64,000 nt of DNA from Faecalicatena faecalis (GTDB lineage Bacteria; Bacillota; Clostridia; Lachnospirales; Lachnospiraceae): contig NZ_JABACJ020000016.1 of assembly GCF_012524165.2 (NCBI RefSeq), positions 45,118 to 109,117 on the forward strand. Direction: 5' to 3'. The notes below the pieces were generated by a model that saw nothing but the letters and a program-made list of their open reading frames with translations, searched no databases and was not told where the DNA came from. Positions 24,992 to 33,657 of this stretch are shown here, one piece after another. The position numbers and the translations under genes were made by a program. Each line of letters starts with the position of its first letter. The first letter of the stretch is position 1.

Positions 24992-25657
24992 TTACTCCTG
25001 AATCCGTCCGTCTTCCATACGGACCACCCGGTCGGCAAGCTGTGCCAGTTCCAGATTATGCGTAATCATGACCAGCGTCTGTTTGAATGTATCTACACAT
25101 TCTTTCAACAGCCCGGCTATGTTCTGGCTGTTTTTAGAATCCAGGCTTCCTGTCGGCTCATCCGCCAGAATCACAGATGGTTTGGCTGCCAGAGCCCTTG
25201 CGATTGCCACTCTCTGCTGCTGACCGCCGGAAAGCTGATAGGGATAATCTCCCAGGCGTTCCTTCAGATGAAGGGTATGTATGACCTCTTCCACAAAAGC
25301 CTTGTCCACGCGTCGTCCATCCAGATCTACCGGGAACACGATATTTTCATAAATATTCAGTGTAGGGACCAGGTTATAGTTCTGAAAAATGATGCCCAGC
25401 TTCTTTCGCCTGAATATCGACAACTCCCGGTCCTTCATTCCGGTAATCACCGTGCCATCTATGGTAACCGTACCGCTGGTAGGTGTATCCAGCCCGCCTA
25501 GCATGTTGATCAGCGTAGTCTTTCCACTTCCGCTGGTCCCCACTACCGCATTGAATGTGGATTTTTCTATGGTAAGGTTCACGTCATTTAAGGCATGGAT
25601 TTCACTTGCACCGTCCTTAAAGATTTTGGTCAGATGCTGTGTTTCTATTACATTCAT
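24992..25657 (-). CDS. ABC ATPase of MacB/FtsX-type transporter (paralogue)
   Basis: 221 residues. Walker A GTSGSGKTT, Q-loop IIFQNYNLVPTL, signature [14 protein letters not shown], Walker B SVILADEPTGSLDS and H-loop MITHNLELAQLAD. It is very similar throughout to the ATPase at 18869. It begins 28 bases after the kinase stop, so sensor and transporter are cotranscribed. Confidence 0.94.
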   Translation of the reverse strand: MNVIETQHLTKIFKDGASEIHALNDVNLTIEKSTFNAVVGTSGSGKTTLINMLGGLDTPTSGTVTIDGTVITGMKDRELSIFRRKKLGIIFQNYNLVPTLNIYENIVFPVDLDGRRVDKAFVEEVIHTLHLKERLGDYPYQLSGGQQQRVAIARALAAKPSVILADEPTGSLDSKNSQNIAGLLKECVDTFKQTLVMITHNLELAQLADRVVRMEDGRIQE

Positions 25658-25685
25658 AAATAAGTTCTCCCTTGATGTCTAATTT

Positions 25686-26714
25686 TTAAGCCGGCAAGTA
25701 TACGGAAAATGTCGTTCCCTGCCCGGGCGTTGATTTAACACTGATATAGCCTTTTTCATAGGTGATGATCTCACGGGACAGATAAAGCCCGATTCCAACG
25801 CCTTCCTCCCGTGATACGTCCTCTGACCGGTAAAAGCGTTTGAAAATATCGTGGTGATGTTCCTTTGCAATTCCAATTCCCGTGTCTGTGATATCGATTC
25901 GGACATAGTATTCCCAGGCCTGTGCCCGCACAGATACCGTCCCTCCTGGCGGAGTGTATTTCACCGCATTATCTAAAAGATTGCCCAGTGCCTCGGCCGT
26001 CCATTTCGGATCATGCTGTGCTTCCAGATCCGGGGGACAGTCGGCTGACAGTTCGATCTGCTTCTCCTCCGCTTTCATCAGGACCACATTCATGGCCTGC
26101 ATCACCGTATCCTGGACCGGACATTTCACTGCATCAAGCTTCACGATTCCGGTCTCCAGCCGGGACATCTTGATCATGGACTGCAGGAGGAAATCCAGCT
26201 TTTCCACCTGACCGTCCAGAAGATCGAAAAACTCATTTTTCTGCTTTGGATCCAGCTCATGCTGCCGCAGAATATTCGTATAAATCTTCACATTGGCAAT
26301 CGGTGTTTTCACCTGATGGGAAATGTCGGAAATAATCTCCTGAATCTCCTGTTTTGCCTGGATGCTGTCGTTCTGTTTGTCATGCATAACCTCATAATAC
26401 CGATAAAGAGTCTCCATGATACGTGTATCTGCCCCATTGTCACAGACGTTGACTGAGGGCATTTCGGCCTCTCCCCGGCCCAACTGTTCTATGGTATCAC
26501 ATACGGCATCAGAAAATTGAAGAGTCTTGCGGCGCAGATACTGTGTCCATGCCATACTAATCAGAAAAAGAAGCACCACGCCTGCGAAAATCAGATGACG
26601 TGGTGCAGGATCCGGCAGGTAATACCACAGGCCGGCATAAATGAGTACTATCAGAAAAAAAGAAAAAAACGCCGGGATCCATGTCCTGATTTTTAATTCA
26701 GATAGCCAAGTCAT
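25686..26714 (-). CDS. Sensor histidine kinase
   Basis: 342 residues. Two transmembrane helices (about 14-33 and 41-57) with almost no loop between, then HisKA SDISHQVKTPIANVKIY (His133), N-box LGNLLDNAVKYT, DTGIGI and GVGIGLYLSREI. The short extracytoplasmic loop is typical of intramembrane sensors that take their signal from an ABC partner. ATGA overlap with the regulator gene. Confidence 0.94.
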   Translation of the reverse strand: MTWLSELKIRTWIPAFFSFFLIVLIYAGLWYYLPDPAPRHLIFAGVVLLFLISMAWTQYLRRKTLQFSDAVCDTIEQLGRGEAEMPSVNVCDNGADTRIMETLYRYYEVMHDKQNDSIQAKQEIQEIISDISHQVKTPIANVKIYTNILRQHELDPKQKNEFFDLLDGQVEKLDFLLQSMIKMSRLETGIVKLDAVKCPVQDTVMQAMNVVLMKAEEKQIELSADCPPDLEAQHDPKWTAEALGNLLDNAVKYTPPGGTVSVRAQAWEYYVRIDITDTGIGIAKEHHHDIFKRFYRSEDVSREEGVGIGLYLSREIITYEKGYISVKSTPGQGTTFSVYLPA

Positions 26715-27397
26715 GCTCTCCCTCCGATCCAGGCATATCCCATTCCGCGGATTGTCTTGATATAGGTATGGTTTTCATCCTCTATTTTATTCCTCAGCCG
26801 ATTGATGTTCACTGTGAGGGCGTGGTCATCAATGTAATGTTCCACACTGTCAAATACCTTCTCCAAAATCCTCTGTCTGCTAACAATATTTCCTGCATTA
26901 GCGATTAAAAGACGCAGAATCTTATATTCATTTGGCGTGATCGCAATCTTTTCGCCCCCACGCAGGGCAACCATATTCTCCAAATCCAAAAGCAGGTTCC
27001 CGTCATCAAACGCAGCTTCTGCCGACGGAATCCTCTGTCCGCGTCTTAACAAAATCCCGATCTTCTTTACCAGCACACTTGTACTGAACGGCTTGGTAAT
27101 ATAATCTTCTGCCCCAAGGTCCAGTCCGTTTAATACATCCGCTTCCAGGTCATTTGCCGTCAGAAATACGATGGGAAGTTCCGGGTGTAATGTCTTCATA
27201 TCCCGGCAGAGGTCGAATCCATTCCCGTCCGGCAGATTCACATCCAGGATGACCAGCGAGAAGCTCTCCGATGCCGTCAGGTACTGTGCCTTTCGGCAGT
27301 TATAGGCCGCAACCGAAGCATAGCCAGCCGCATCCAGTTCAAAACAAAGCCCGGCATTTAATGCCAGATCATCTTCTACTACTAATATACGTTCCAT
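26711..27397 (-). CDS. OmpR-family response regulator
   Basis: 228 residues from ATG 27397 (MERILVVEDD), chosen because GAGAGGATCATA lies directly upstream. Receiver Asp52 (VILDVNLPDGNG), DDYITKPFS-like EDYITKPFS, and a winged-helix domain with ITPNEYKILRLLIANAG and ALTVNINRLRNKIE. It is coupled to the kinase and lies 20 bases after the glycerophosphodiesterase gene. It probably controls both FtsX transporters. Confidence 0.94.
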   Translation of the reverse strand: MERILVVEDDLALNAGLCFELDAAGYASVAAYNCRKAQYLTASESFSLVILDVNLPDGNGFDLCRDMKTLHPELPIVFLTANDLEADVLNGLDLGAEDYITKPFSTSVLVKKIGILLRRGQRIPSAEAAFDDGNLLLDLENMVALRGGEKIAITPNEYKILRLLIANAGNIVSRQRILEKVFDSVEHYIDDHALTVNINRLRNKIEDENHTYIKTIRGMGYAWIGGRA

Positions 27398-27417
27398 TAT
27401 GATCCTCTCGAACAATT

Positions 27418-29268
27418 TTATTTTTCCTGGGGGTAGCCTTTCCCCTCATAGACATAATATTCCTGATGATTTTTCATGTAGCTGTCAATCTCCTCTCTGG
27501 CCAGATCCGGCATATCCGTAATGAGCCCGGATGCTCCCATCTGAAGATAATTCTCCATATCATCGTAATTATTAGCGGTCCAAATATATACTGGAAGCCA
27601 ACTGTCTCTGGCCTTCTCCATAAAGCTGTTGCTTGCAAGCCCTTCTTCTATGGCGAGGAAATCAATCTTGTATTCCCAGACAGCATCCTCGATTTTCCCT
27701 GCACCGCCGTAAATACAGTAGCCTACCCACCATTTCGGACGCTCTGCCTTTAACAGATACACACTATCATAGTCCAGTGACATAAAAATACACTGATTTT
27801 GGGCTTTACACTTTTCTACGATTTCGATTGCCTTGTTTACAAGCTCTTCCTTATTATCTGCTGTAGGTTTTAGTTCCACCAACAGGCCAATCTGATTTTC
27901 CGTCTTCTGTGCGGCCAGGATCATCTCCTCAAAAGTAGGAATATCCCCCGTCTTTCCATTGGAGGTGACTGTCAGCTCCTTGAGTTGGGCTGTAGTCAAA
28001 TCCTCCACCTTGTCGGACACACCGGCCAGCCTCTGCAGTCCTTCATCATGAACCACCATGGGAATACCGTCACTGGAAAGCTGAATATCGATCTCGGCAT
28101 AATCCGCTCCAAGGCCAGAGGCAGTCTCCACGGCTTTTATCGTATTTTCTGCCTCATACATACAGCCTCTGTGTCCAATTGCCCAGGGCTTATGGAGCAG
28201 CGGCGCTTCATTAAAATATCCAATCACTGCCGCTGCTGTAAGCAAAAGAAGAAATCCTGCCCAAAGCTTTTTATGCTTTCTGGAATTCCAGAACTTCTTT
28301 CCGATTGCCGCAAGGAACCTTCCGCCTCCTGCTGCTGTCCGGGCTGTTCGCTTTAAGACTTCATTTCCCTTCTCCGGTCCTGAAATGGACGGAAGTTCTC
28401 CATATTTTTCCAGAATCCCAAGCATCAGCAGGTATACCAACGCCATTGCCACACACTGGAGAAGGGTAAAGAAAAGCCAGTACAAGAGACCTGTCCGATA
28501 AGACTGGGAACGCAGGAAATATTTTAATATTGATAAATTAAAATCCTGGTTTTGAATCAGTCTTCCCTGCAGCAAATCTAAAAGCCAGCTCTCCGCGAAA
28601 AACCACAAAATAAATACGGACCAGAGTTTTAATTTGTCAGTCAGGCTGATTAAACGGTACCACTTAAAATTCTGCCTCACAGCTTTTATGAAGTTCATAT
28701 TTTTCAATATCATAGCAAGCGGCACCAGGGCCAATGCCATAAATAATATGAGAGATCCCGCACGGATTGCATAGACACCGAGACTACCTATATTGGTTCG
28801 CTGTAGCTCCCCGATGACAAATCGTGGAATCTCTACCTTCGGGACAAGGGAATTTAAATACCCCACATGGACTAGCGGCAGGAACAGCACAAAATATACA
28901 GCCGCCAGAAGGATAGAAATGTGCTTCAATTCCTTCCTGTTCCCCCAAGCTCCCTTTAAAATCTCCTCGAGTCCGGCCCTCTCCCCTATCCTTGACCAGT
29001 ACACGGCATGGATCAGGCAGCTAATCTCATAGTAGCACCATAACGCAGCCGCAAGAAATAGCACCAGAGTCAAAATCAAGCCCAAAGGCGACAGTATACT
29101 GAAGAACATTCCCTCATTGAATACAGGAGTATCACCCAGTACCCAGGTCGTGAAAATCCAATCTAAAATGGGGCCGATCACAAAGAACGTCATAAACTTG
29201 AAAAATACTTCCACCTTTAGTACTGCAAGACATCCCTGCCCCCATACATATATTTTACTCTTGTCCAT
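27418..29268 (-). CDS. Membrane-anchored glycerophosphodiester phosphodiesterase
   Basis: 616 residues from ATG 29268. The N-terminal 350 residues hold about eight membrane helices of the GPDPase_memb type. The C-terminal GDPD barrel has the catalytic signature IGHRGCMYEAENT...YAEIDIQLSSDG...VVHD. It hydrolyses glycerophosphodiesters, possibly from lipids or teichoic acids at the cell surface. It lies 20 bases before the response regulator on the same strand, so it is probably the first gene of the kinase/ABC operon. That would link lipid or teichoic-acid turnover to peptide-antibiotic response; the link is inferred from order. Confidence 0.9.
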   Translation of the reverse strand: MDKSKIYVWGQGCLAVLKVEVFFKFMTFFVIGPILDWIFTTWVLGDTPVFNEGMFFSILSPLGLILTLVLFLAAALWCYYEISCLIHAVYWSRIGERAGLEEILKGAWGNRKELKHISILLAAVYFVLFLPLVHVGYLNSLVPKVEIPRFVIGELQRTNIGSLGVYAIRAGSLILFMALALVPLAMILKNMNFIKAVRQNFKWYRLISLTDKLKLWSVFILWFFAESWLLDLLQGRLIQNQDFNLSILKYFLRSQSYRTGLLYWLFFTLLQCVAMALVYLLMLGILEKYGELPSISGPEKGNEVLKRTARTAAGGGRFLAAIGKKFWNSRKHKKLWAGFLLLLTAAAVIGYFNEAPLLHKPWAIGHRGCMYEAENTIKAVETASGLGADYAEIDIQLSSDGIPMVVHDEGLQRLAGVSDKVEDLTTAQLKELTVTSNGKTGDIPTFEEMILAAQKTENQIGLLVELKPTADNKEELVNKAIEIVEKCKAQNQCIFMSLDYDSVYLLKAERPKWWVGYCIYGGAGKIEDAVWEYKIDFLAIEEGLASNSFMEKARDSWLPVYIWTANNYDDMENYLQMGASGLITDMPDLAREEIDSYMKNHQEYYVYEGKGYPQEK

Positions 29269-29381
29269 CCATATTCCGTCCTTTCGTGGGCTGGAAAATC
29301 CTCCACCTGTTACTCTATCTGTAGCTGTATACAGCATAACCCCCAGTACATCCCAGTGTCAAGTTTTTATAGCCCTCATTG

Positions 29382-29424
29382 AATGAATACTATTCATTGA
29401 CAAAATCATGGACTTGCGTATACT
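29382..29424 (+). promoter_or_regulatory. tetR promoter with TetR operator 1
   Basis: -35 TTGACA (29397-29402), 16-base spacer, -10 TATACT (29419-29424). The perfect palindrome AATGAATACTATTCATT (29382-29398) abuts and overlaps the -35. It nearly matches operator 2 before the MATE gene. Confidence 0.82.
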
Positions 29425-29447
29425 GCTGTTAAAAGGAGGCGAAATAC

Positions 29448-30008
29448 ATGCGGATTACGAAAGAACCCGAAGAGCGAAAGCAGGAAATCATAGAAACTGC
29501 CATGCGTCTTTTTCACGAAAAAGGATATGAAAAGACTTCTATTGCAGATATTGCCAAGGCGATTGGAGTGGCACAAGGATTATGTTACCGTTACTTTCCA
29601 TCAAAAGAAGCACTTTTCGACTGTACAATAGACCAATATGCCCAGGTATTGGCTGACAGACTTTCCCTTCCGGCGGATATTCCGGATATGCCGCTAAAGC
29701 AGCTCTTGAAGGCTATGCCTGCAGATGTGGAAACTGACGATTCGGATTTCTACCAGGTCTTTCATGAAGCCGACAACAAAAAGTTTCACGACCAGCTTTC
29801 TCTTAAGGTCTGTGAAAAGCTCGTGCCTGCAGTTATTCGATTACTTGAAAAAGCCCGTGAGAACGGTGAGATTACAATCGATGATATCGAAACCGCCGCC
29901 TATTTCTGTGTATATGGACAACTGGGTATTCTGCTAAATAATCACGGTTCTGCTGAAGAAAAAGCAAAACGTATTTATGATTTTTTAATCTATGCATTAA
30001 GGCTTTAA
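29448..30008 (+). CDS. TetR-family repressor
   Basis: 186 residues. Helix-turn-helix TSIADIAKAIGVAQGLCYRYFPSKEALFDCTI at about 28-58, then an all-helical ligand domain. AAAAGGAGGC ribosome site before ATG. It precedes a MATE exporter and an ABC transporter on the same strand, and matching palindromes lie before both this gene and the MATE gene. It is therefore very likely a local repressor released by a drug or metabolite that the exporter handles. Confidence 0.93.
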   Translation: MRITKEPEERKQEIIETAMRLFHEKGYEKTSIADIAKAIGVAQGLCYRYFPSKEALFDCTIDQYAQVLADRLSLPADIPDMPLKQLLKAMPADVETDDSDFYQVFHEADNKKFHDQLSLKVCEKLVPAVIRLLEKARENGEITIDDIETAAYFCVYGQLGILLNNHGSAEEKAKRIYDFLIYALRL

Positions 30009-30025
30009 ATGAAGTTTCGAAGAAG

Positions 30026-30044
30026 CCCCTGTTTTCGACAGGGG
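30026..30044 (+). terminator. Hairpin after tetR
   Basis: CCCCTGT-TTTCG-ACAGGGG (30026-30044) followed by TATTTAT. A modest terminator or a partial attenuator between tetR and the MATE gene. Confidence 0.6.
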
Positions 30045-30061
30045 TATTTATAAACTTTACC

Positions 30062-30078
30062 AATGAATAATGTTCATT
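30062..30078 (+). promoter_or_regulatory. TetR operator 2 before the MATE gene
   Basis: AATGAATAATGTTCATT differs from operator 1 at two positions. It is nested in a wider CCAATGAAT-N7-ATTCATTGG dyad (30060-30084), about 35 bases before the MATE start. Confidence 0.75.
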
Positions 30079-30113
30079 CATTGGTAACTTACAACGATAA
30101 GGAGGACTTTTTA

Positions 30114-31445
30114 ATGTTCAACGATATTAATTTTATAGAAGGGAATACCAAGCACTGCCTGATGGCAATGACACTGCCTATGATCGCTGCCATGTTTTTA
30201 AATATGGCCTATAACCTGGTAGACAGCCTCTGGATTGGAAACCTTTTAGGGGAAACAGCTTATGCAGCTCTTACGAACTCGACCCCTGTCATTCTGATTC
30301 TCACCTCTATTGCCATGGGGGCCGCAAATGGCGTCTCCATCCTGATCTCACAGGCAGTAGGTGCTAAGAATCAGAAACGGATCGACAGCCTGATCGTCTC
30401 CTCTCTGATTACCTCTATTCTATTCGCCCTTGTAATAACTATAGGACTCGAACTACTGCTTCCCGCTATCCTTTATGGCCTGAACACACCGGCAGAGACC
30501 TATTCTATGGCCTACAGCTATCTGTCTATTTATGTATTGGGGTATCTTGCCGTATATCTGTACCTCTATTTTACTGCTGTACTTAGAAGTTTTGGAAATT
30601 CGATGTTCCAGGCGGCAGCTATGCTGGTATCCACGGTACTCAACGCTATACTCGATCCTGTCTTTATTAAAAATATGGGATTTAAAGGGGCTGCTATAGC
30701 AACCCTTTTGTCACAGTTTATCTGTCTTATATTTATGCTGGTCTATTTAAGGAAAAAGCGATTATTCGGAATCCGTATATCGCTGTACAAAAAAGAGGAT
30801 ATTCTCCTTCTGATCCAAAAGGCGGTTCCCTCCATCGTACAGCAGAGCATCCCTGCTGTCAGTACTACCTTTTTGACTGCCCTTGTCAGCACATACAGCA
30901 TTACAGCAATCGCCGCCTACGGAATTACCGGAAAATTGGAAACCATACTCTTTTATCCTGCGATGGCGCTGAATATGGTGCTTACTACGGTGATTGGACA
31001 ATGCGTCGGTGGGAAACGCTTTGACCGTGCAAAGGACTATTTGAAGTGTGCTTTGTGTTTTGGTTGCGGCCTGCTTGTTATTCTATCTGCTGTGATCATA
31101 TTCTTTTCCAGACAGTTGTCCGGCTTTTTCATCCAGAGTACTGAGGCTGCCTCCATTGTTAGAACCTATTTTCTCATTGTCAGTATCGGCTATGTCCTGA
31201 ACACAGTCACGAACTGCTTTCTTGGCCTATTGAACGGCTTTGGAAAGCCTGCAAAGAGCATGTTCCTGATGATTTTTTATTATATGATCGTTCGTATGCC
31301 CCTTGCTTATCTGCTCTCCCATCTCGGATTTGGGCTCAATGGAATCTGGACTGCCATTTTAGTCAGTCATATTGTTGCAGCAATTGCTGCTGCCTTCACA
31401 GGAACCTTACATATGAAAAGGACTGTGGAGAACACAAAATTATAA
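30114..31445 (+). CDS. MATE-family multidrug efflux protein
   Basis: 443 residues from ATG 30114, with AAGGAGG 8 bases upstream; an earlier in-frame ATG lies inside the operator. About twelve membrane helices. The N-lobe start FIEGNTKHCLMAMTLPMIAAMFLNMAYNLVDSLWIGN is the classical MATE entry, and the internal repeat LLLIQKAVPSIVQQSIPAVSTTFL marks the second bundle. It is a Na+ or H+ antiporter exporting cationic drugs or metabolites, regulated by the TetR protein. An ABC-2 transporter follows 13 bases later. Confidence 0.94.
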   Translation: MFNDINFIEGNTKHCLMAMTLPMIAAMFLNMAYNLVDSLWIGNLLGETAYAALTNSTPVILILTSIAMGAANGVSILISQAVGAKNQKRIDSLIVSSLITSILFALVITIGLELLLPAILYGLNTPAETYSMAYSYLSIYVLGYLAVYLYLYFTAVLRSFGNSMFQAAAMLVSTVLNAILDPVFIKNMGFKGAAIATLLSQFICLIFMLVYLRKKRLFGIRISLYKKEDILLLIQKAVPSIVQQSIPAVSTTFLTALVSTYSITAIAAYGITGKLETILFYPAMALNMVLTTVIGQCVGGKRFDRAKDYLKCALCFGCGLLVILSAVIIFFSRQLSGFFIQSTEAASIVRTYFLIVSIGYVLNTVTNCFLGLLNGFGKPAKSMFLMIFYYMIVRMPLAYLLSHLGFGLNGIWTAILVSHIVAAIAAAFTGTLHMKRTVENTKL

Positions 31446-31458
31446 AGGAGGTTTTTTT

Positions 31459-32208
31459 ATGATCCAAGAGAAAGTAACAACATCATCCCCTGTTATATGT
31501 CAGACGGTCAATCTGACAAAAAGGTACAGAAACACAATGGCGCTGAACGGAATCAATCTAACGGTACACAAAGGAGATATCTATGGTCTGATTGGAGAAA
31601 ATGGAGCTGGGAAAACAACCCTGATCAAACTTCTCGCAGGATTGCAGACTCCAACAAGCGGTACAATCCAGGTATTAGGGACAGACTTACCAAAGGACAT
31701 ACAACGTATGCAGAAATACATTGGTTACATGATTGAGGCTCCGGCAGTCTACACAGATATGACCGCAGAGCAGAATCTGGAAGTACGGCGCCTGCAGAAA
31801 GGACTTCGGGATAAAAAATGTGTCTCTGATATCCTTGAATTGGTCCACCTGACAAACAGCCGCAAAAAAGTAAAAAACTATTCTTTGGGCATGAAACAGC
31901 GTCTTGCCCTGGCATTAGCACTTTTGGGAAATCCAGAATTATTGATTCTTGATGAACCTGTAAACGGGCTGGATCCTTCTGGCATTATAGCACTGAGGGA
32001 AATGCTGCTTCGAATGAACAGGGAAAAAAATGTAACTATCATCATATCGAGTCACATTCTAGGGGAATTACATAAGCTTGCCACCTGTTATGGTTTTCTC
32101 CATGACGGTAGCTTAATAGAACAAGTAACGGCTGAAGAGCTGGATGAAAAAGCACAGGACATTGAGACATATTTTACGAACATGACAGGAGGTGGATACT
32201 TTGGGTAA
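31459..32208 (+). CDS. ABC transporter ATPase (BcrA/NatA-like)
   Basis: 249 residues. Walker A GENGAGKTT, signature YSLGMKQRLALALA, Walker B LLILDEPVNGLDP and H-loop SSHILGELHKLA. It belongs to the same ABC-2 class as the ATPase at 649. AAGGAGG with a T7 spacer precedes ATG. It is cotranscribed with the MATE gene and overlaps the permease start. A bacitracin- or lantibiotic-type exporter is the most likely role. Confidence 0.92.
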   Translation: MIQEKVTTSSPVICQTVNLTKRYRNTMALNGINLTVHKGDIYGLIGENGAGKTTLIKLLAGLQTPTSGTIQVLGTDLPKDIQRMQKYIGYMIEAPAVYTDMTAEQNLEVRRLQKGLRDKKCVSDILELVHLTNSRKKVKNYSLGMKQRLALALALLGNPELLILDEPVNGLDPSGIIALREMLLRMNREKNVTIIISSHILGELHKLATCYGFLHDGSLIEQVTAEELDEKAQDIETYFTNMTGGGYFG

Positions 32209-32887
32209 TCTCTTAAACGCTGAATTATATAAAATAATACATCGCAGTACAATAGGCATATGCCTGGTTTTTACCGTGGTCATTGAATTTGTGAATGGTT
32301 TCCTGCATGGAGGGAATCAGATTGGAACGCTGACCTTACTAATAGAAATCATCGGTCTCGTATCCTGTGCTTTGTTCGCCGGACTCTTTACCTGCGCCGA
32401 TTTCAGCAGCAGAACTATATTCCATGCTGTCACATCAGGAAAGAATCGGATAAGTGTCTGGTTCAGCCGCTATCTGACCTTTTTGATAACCAGCTTCATC
32501 CTCTTACTTGTAAATCAGTTCGCGGTGTTTGCCAGCTTTCTCCTATTTCATGGAATAGACAGGATACTCACAATAAATGAACTTCTATCCATTGCCTTAT
32601 ACACTGTCTCAGGCATCATTTATGACCTCTGTCTGGTAAGTTTCTTCTTTTTCGTTGCCATGCAAGTAAGAGAAAGCGGAGTTTCCATAGCTGTCTCAGT
32701 GGTTTTAACTGGTATCATGATATCGAGCTCCGGTATTTTATGGGTAGACAGAATATTTCCTTTGCCAAATCCCAGGTCAATCCTGGATAGTATTCCAATC
32801 AGCAGTCTGTGTCCAGTGCTTCTGCTTACTCTTTTGTTGATATTAAGTAATGTGCTGCTTTTTCAAAAACGAGATATTTTATCATAG
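32201..32887 (+). CDS. ABC-2 type transporter permease
   Basis: 228 residues with about six hydrophobic segments. I chose TTG at 32201 because AGGAGG lies 8 bases upstream; the in-frame GTG at 32192 is too close to that site. The gene therefore overlaps the ATPase stop by 8 bases. N-terminus GNLLNAELYKIIHRS and the FTCADFSSRTIFHAVTSGKNR motif are typical of small ABC-2 permeases. Confidence 0.87.
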   Translation: MGNLLNAELYKIIHRSTIGICLVFTVVIEFVNGFLHGGNQIGTLTLLIEIIGLVSCALFAGLFTCADFSSRTIFHAVTSGKNRISVWFSRYLTFLITSFILLLVNQFAVFASFLLFHGIDRILTINELLSIALYTVSGIIYDLCLVSFFFFVAMQVRESGVSIAVSVVLTGIMISSSGILWVDRIFPLPNPRSILDSIPISSLCPVLLLTLLLILSNVLLFQKRDILS

Positions 32888-32904
32888 AAAGTTTCCCATA
32901 TTAT

Positions 32905-32946
32905 AAGAAGTCCCACACCACATTTTGCCGTGATGTGAGACTTCTT
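32905..32946 (+). terminator. Terminator between convergent operons
   Basis: 16-base stem (14 paired): AAGAAGTCCCACACCA (32905-32920) / TGATGTGAGACTTCTT (32931-32946). The flanks are weakly T-rich and A-rich; it may serve both strands. Confidence 0.75.
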
Positions 32947-32988
32947 AATTTACTATCTTCAAGACAATCCCCTAAGATTTTCCGATTT

Positions 32989-33573
32989 TTATTTATTTGC
33001 CCTGACAACATGACAGGGATTCCCATATGCGATCACATTGTCTGGAATATCTTTTGTAACAACGCTTCCTGCTCCTATCACTACATTATTACCGATAGTC
33101 ACACCAGGCATAATGATGGCACCTCCGCCGATCCATACATTATCTCCAATGATGACCGGAGCAGTCTGAGTCTTACAGAATTCAAAGGAGCCATCCTCTT
33201 TTGGCTCCCCAAAACGCTCGGCTGCATTCGTGGGATGAAATGCAGTATAGATCTGCACATTAGGTGCAATCAAAGCGTTATTTCCAATCACGATTCTATT
33301 ATCATCTAAAAAGGTACAGTTCATATTCACTTCGCAATTATTTCCAAAGTAGATATTATTTCCATAATCAACAAAAAACGGGGCGGTGATCCACAAGTTT
33401 GTTCCCCGTCCTCCGAGCAGTTCCTGTAATATATGATTCTTCTTTTCTATGTCAGCAGAATCTGTACTGTTATAATCTCTGATCAGATCCTTCGCCTTAT
33501 GCCATTGCGTCAAAAGCTCTTCGTCGCCACAGTCGTAAAGCTGGCCTGCCAGCATCTTTTCTCTTTCTGTCAT
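32989..33573 (-). CDS. Hexapeptide-repeat sugar O-acetyltransferase (Maa/LacA type)
   Basis: 194 residues from ATG 33573 (MTEREKMLAGQLYDCGDEELL), with AAGGA upstream; an ATG nine codons earlier has no site. The N-terminal Mac domain is followed by a left-handed beta helix (IYFGNNCEVNMNCTFLDDNRIVIGNNALIAPNVQI, IGDNVWIGGGAIIMPGVTIGNNVVIGAGSVV) with catalytic His in AFHP. It transfers acetyl from acetyl-CoA to maltose, glucose or galactosides. Confidence 0.93.
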   Translation of the reverse strand: MTEREKMLAGQLYDCGDEELLTQWHKAKDLIRDYNSTDSADIEKKNHILQELLGGRGTNLWITAPFFVDYGNNIYFGNNCEVNMNCTFLDDNRIVIGNNALIAPNVQIYTAFHPTNAAERFGEPKEDGSFEFCKTQTAPVIIGDNVWIGGGAIIMPGVTIGNNVVIGAGSVVTKDIPDNVIAYGNPCHVVRANK

Positions 33574-33657
33574 TTTATTAAATTTCCTTTCCGTTTTCAT
33601 ATTAGAGTTTATATTTTTTATCCCTGATACAGCTCATATCAATGAAAATCCTTCTTT

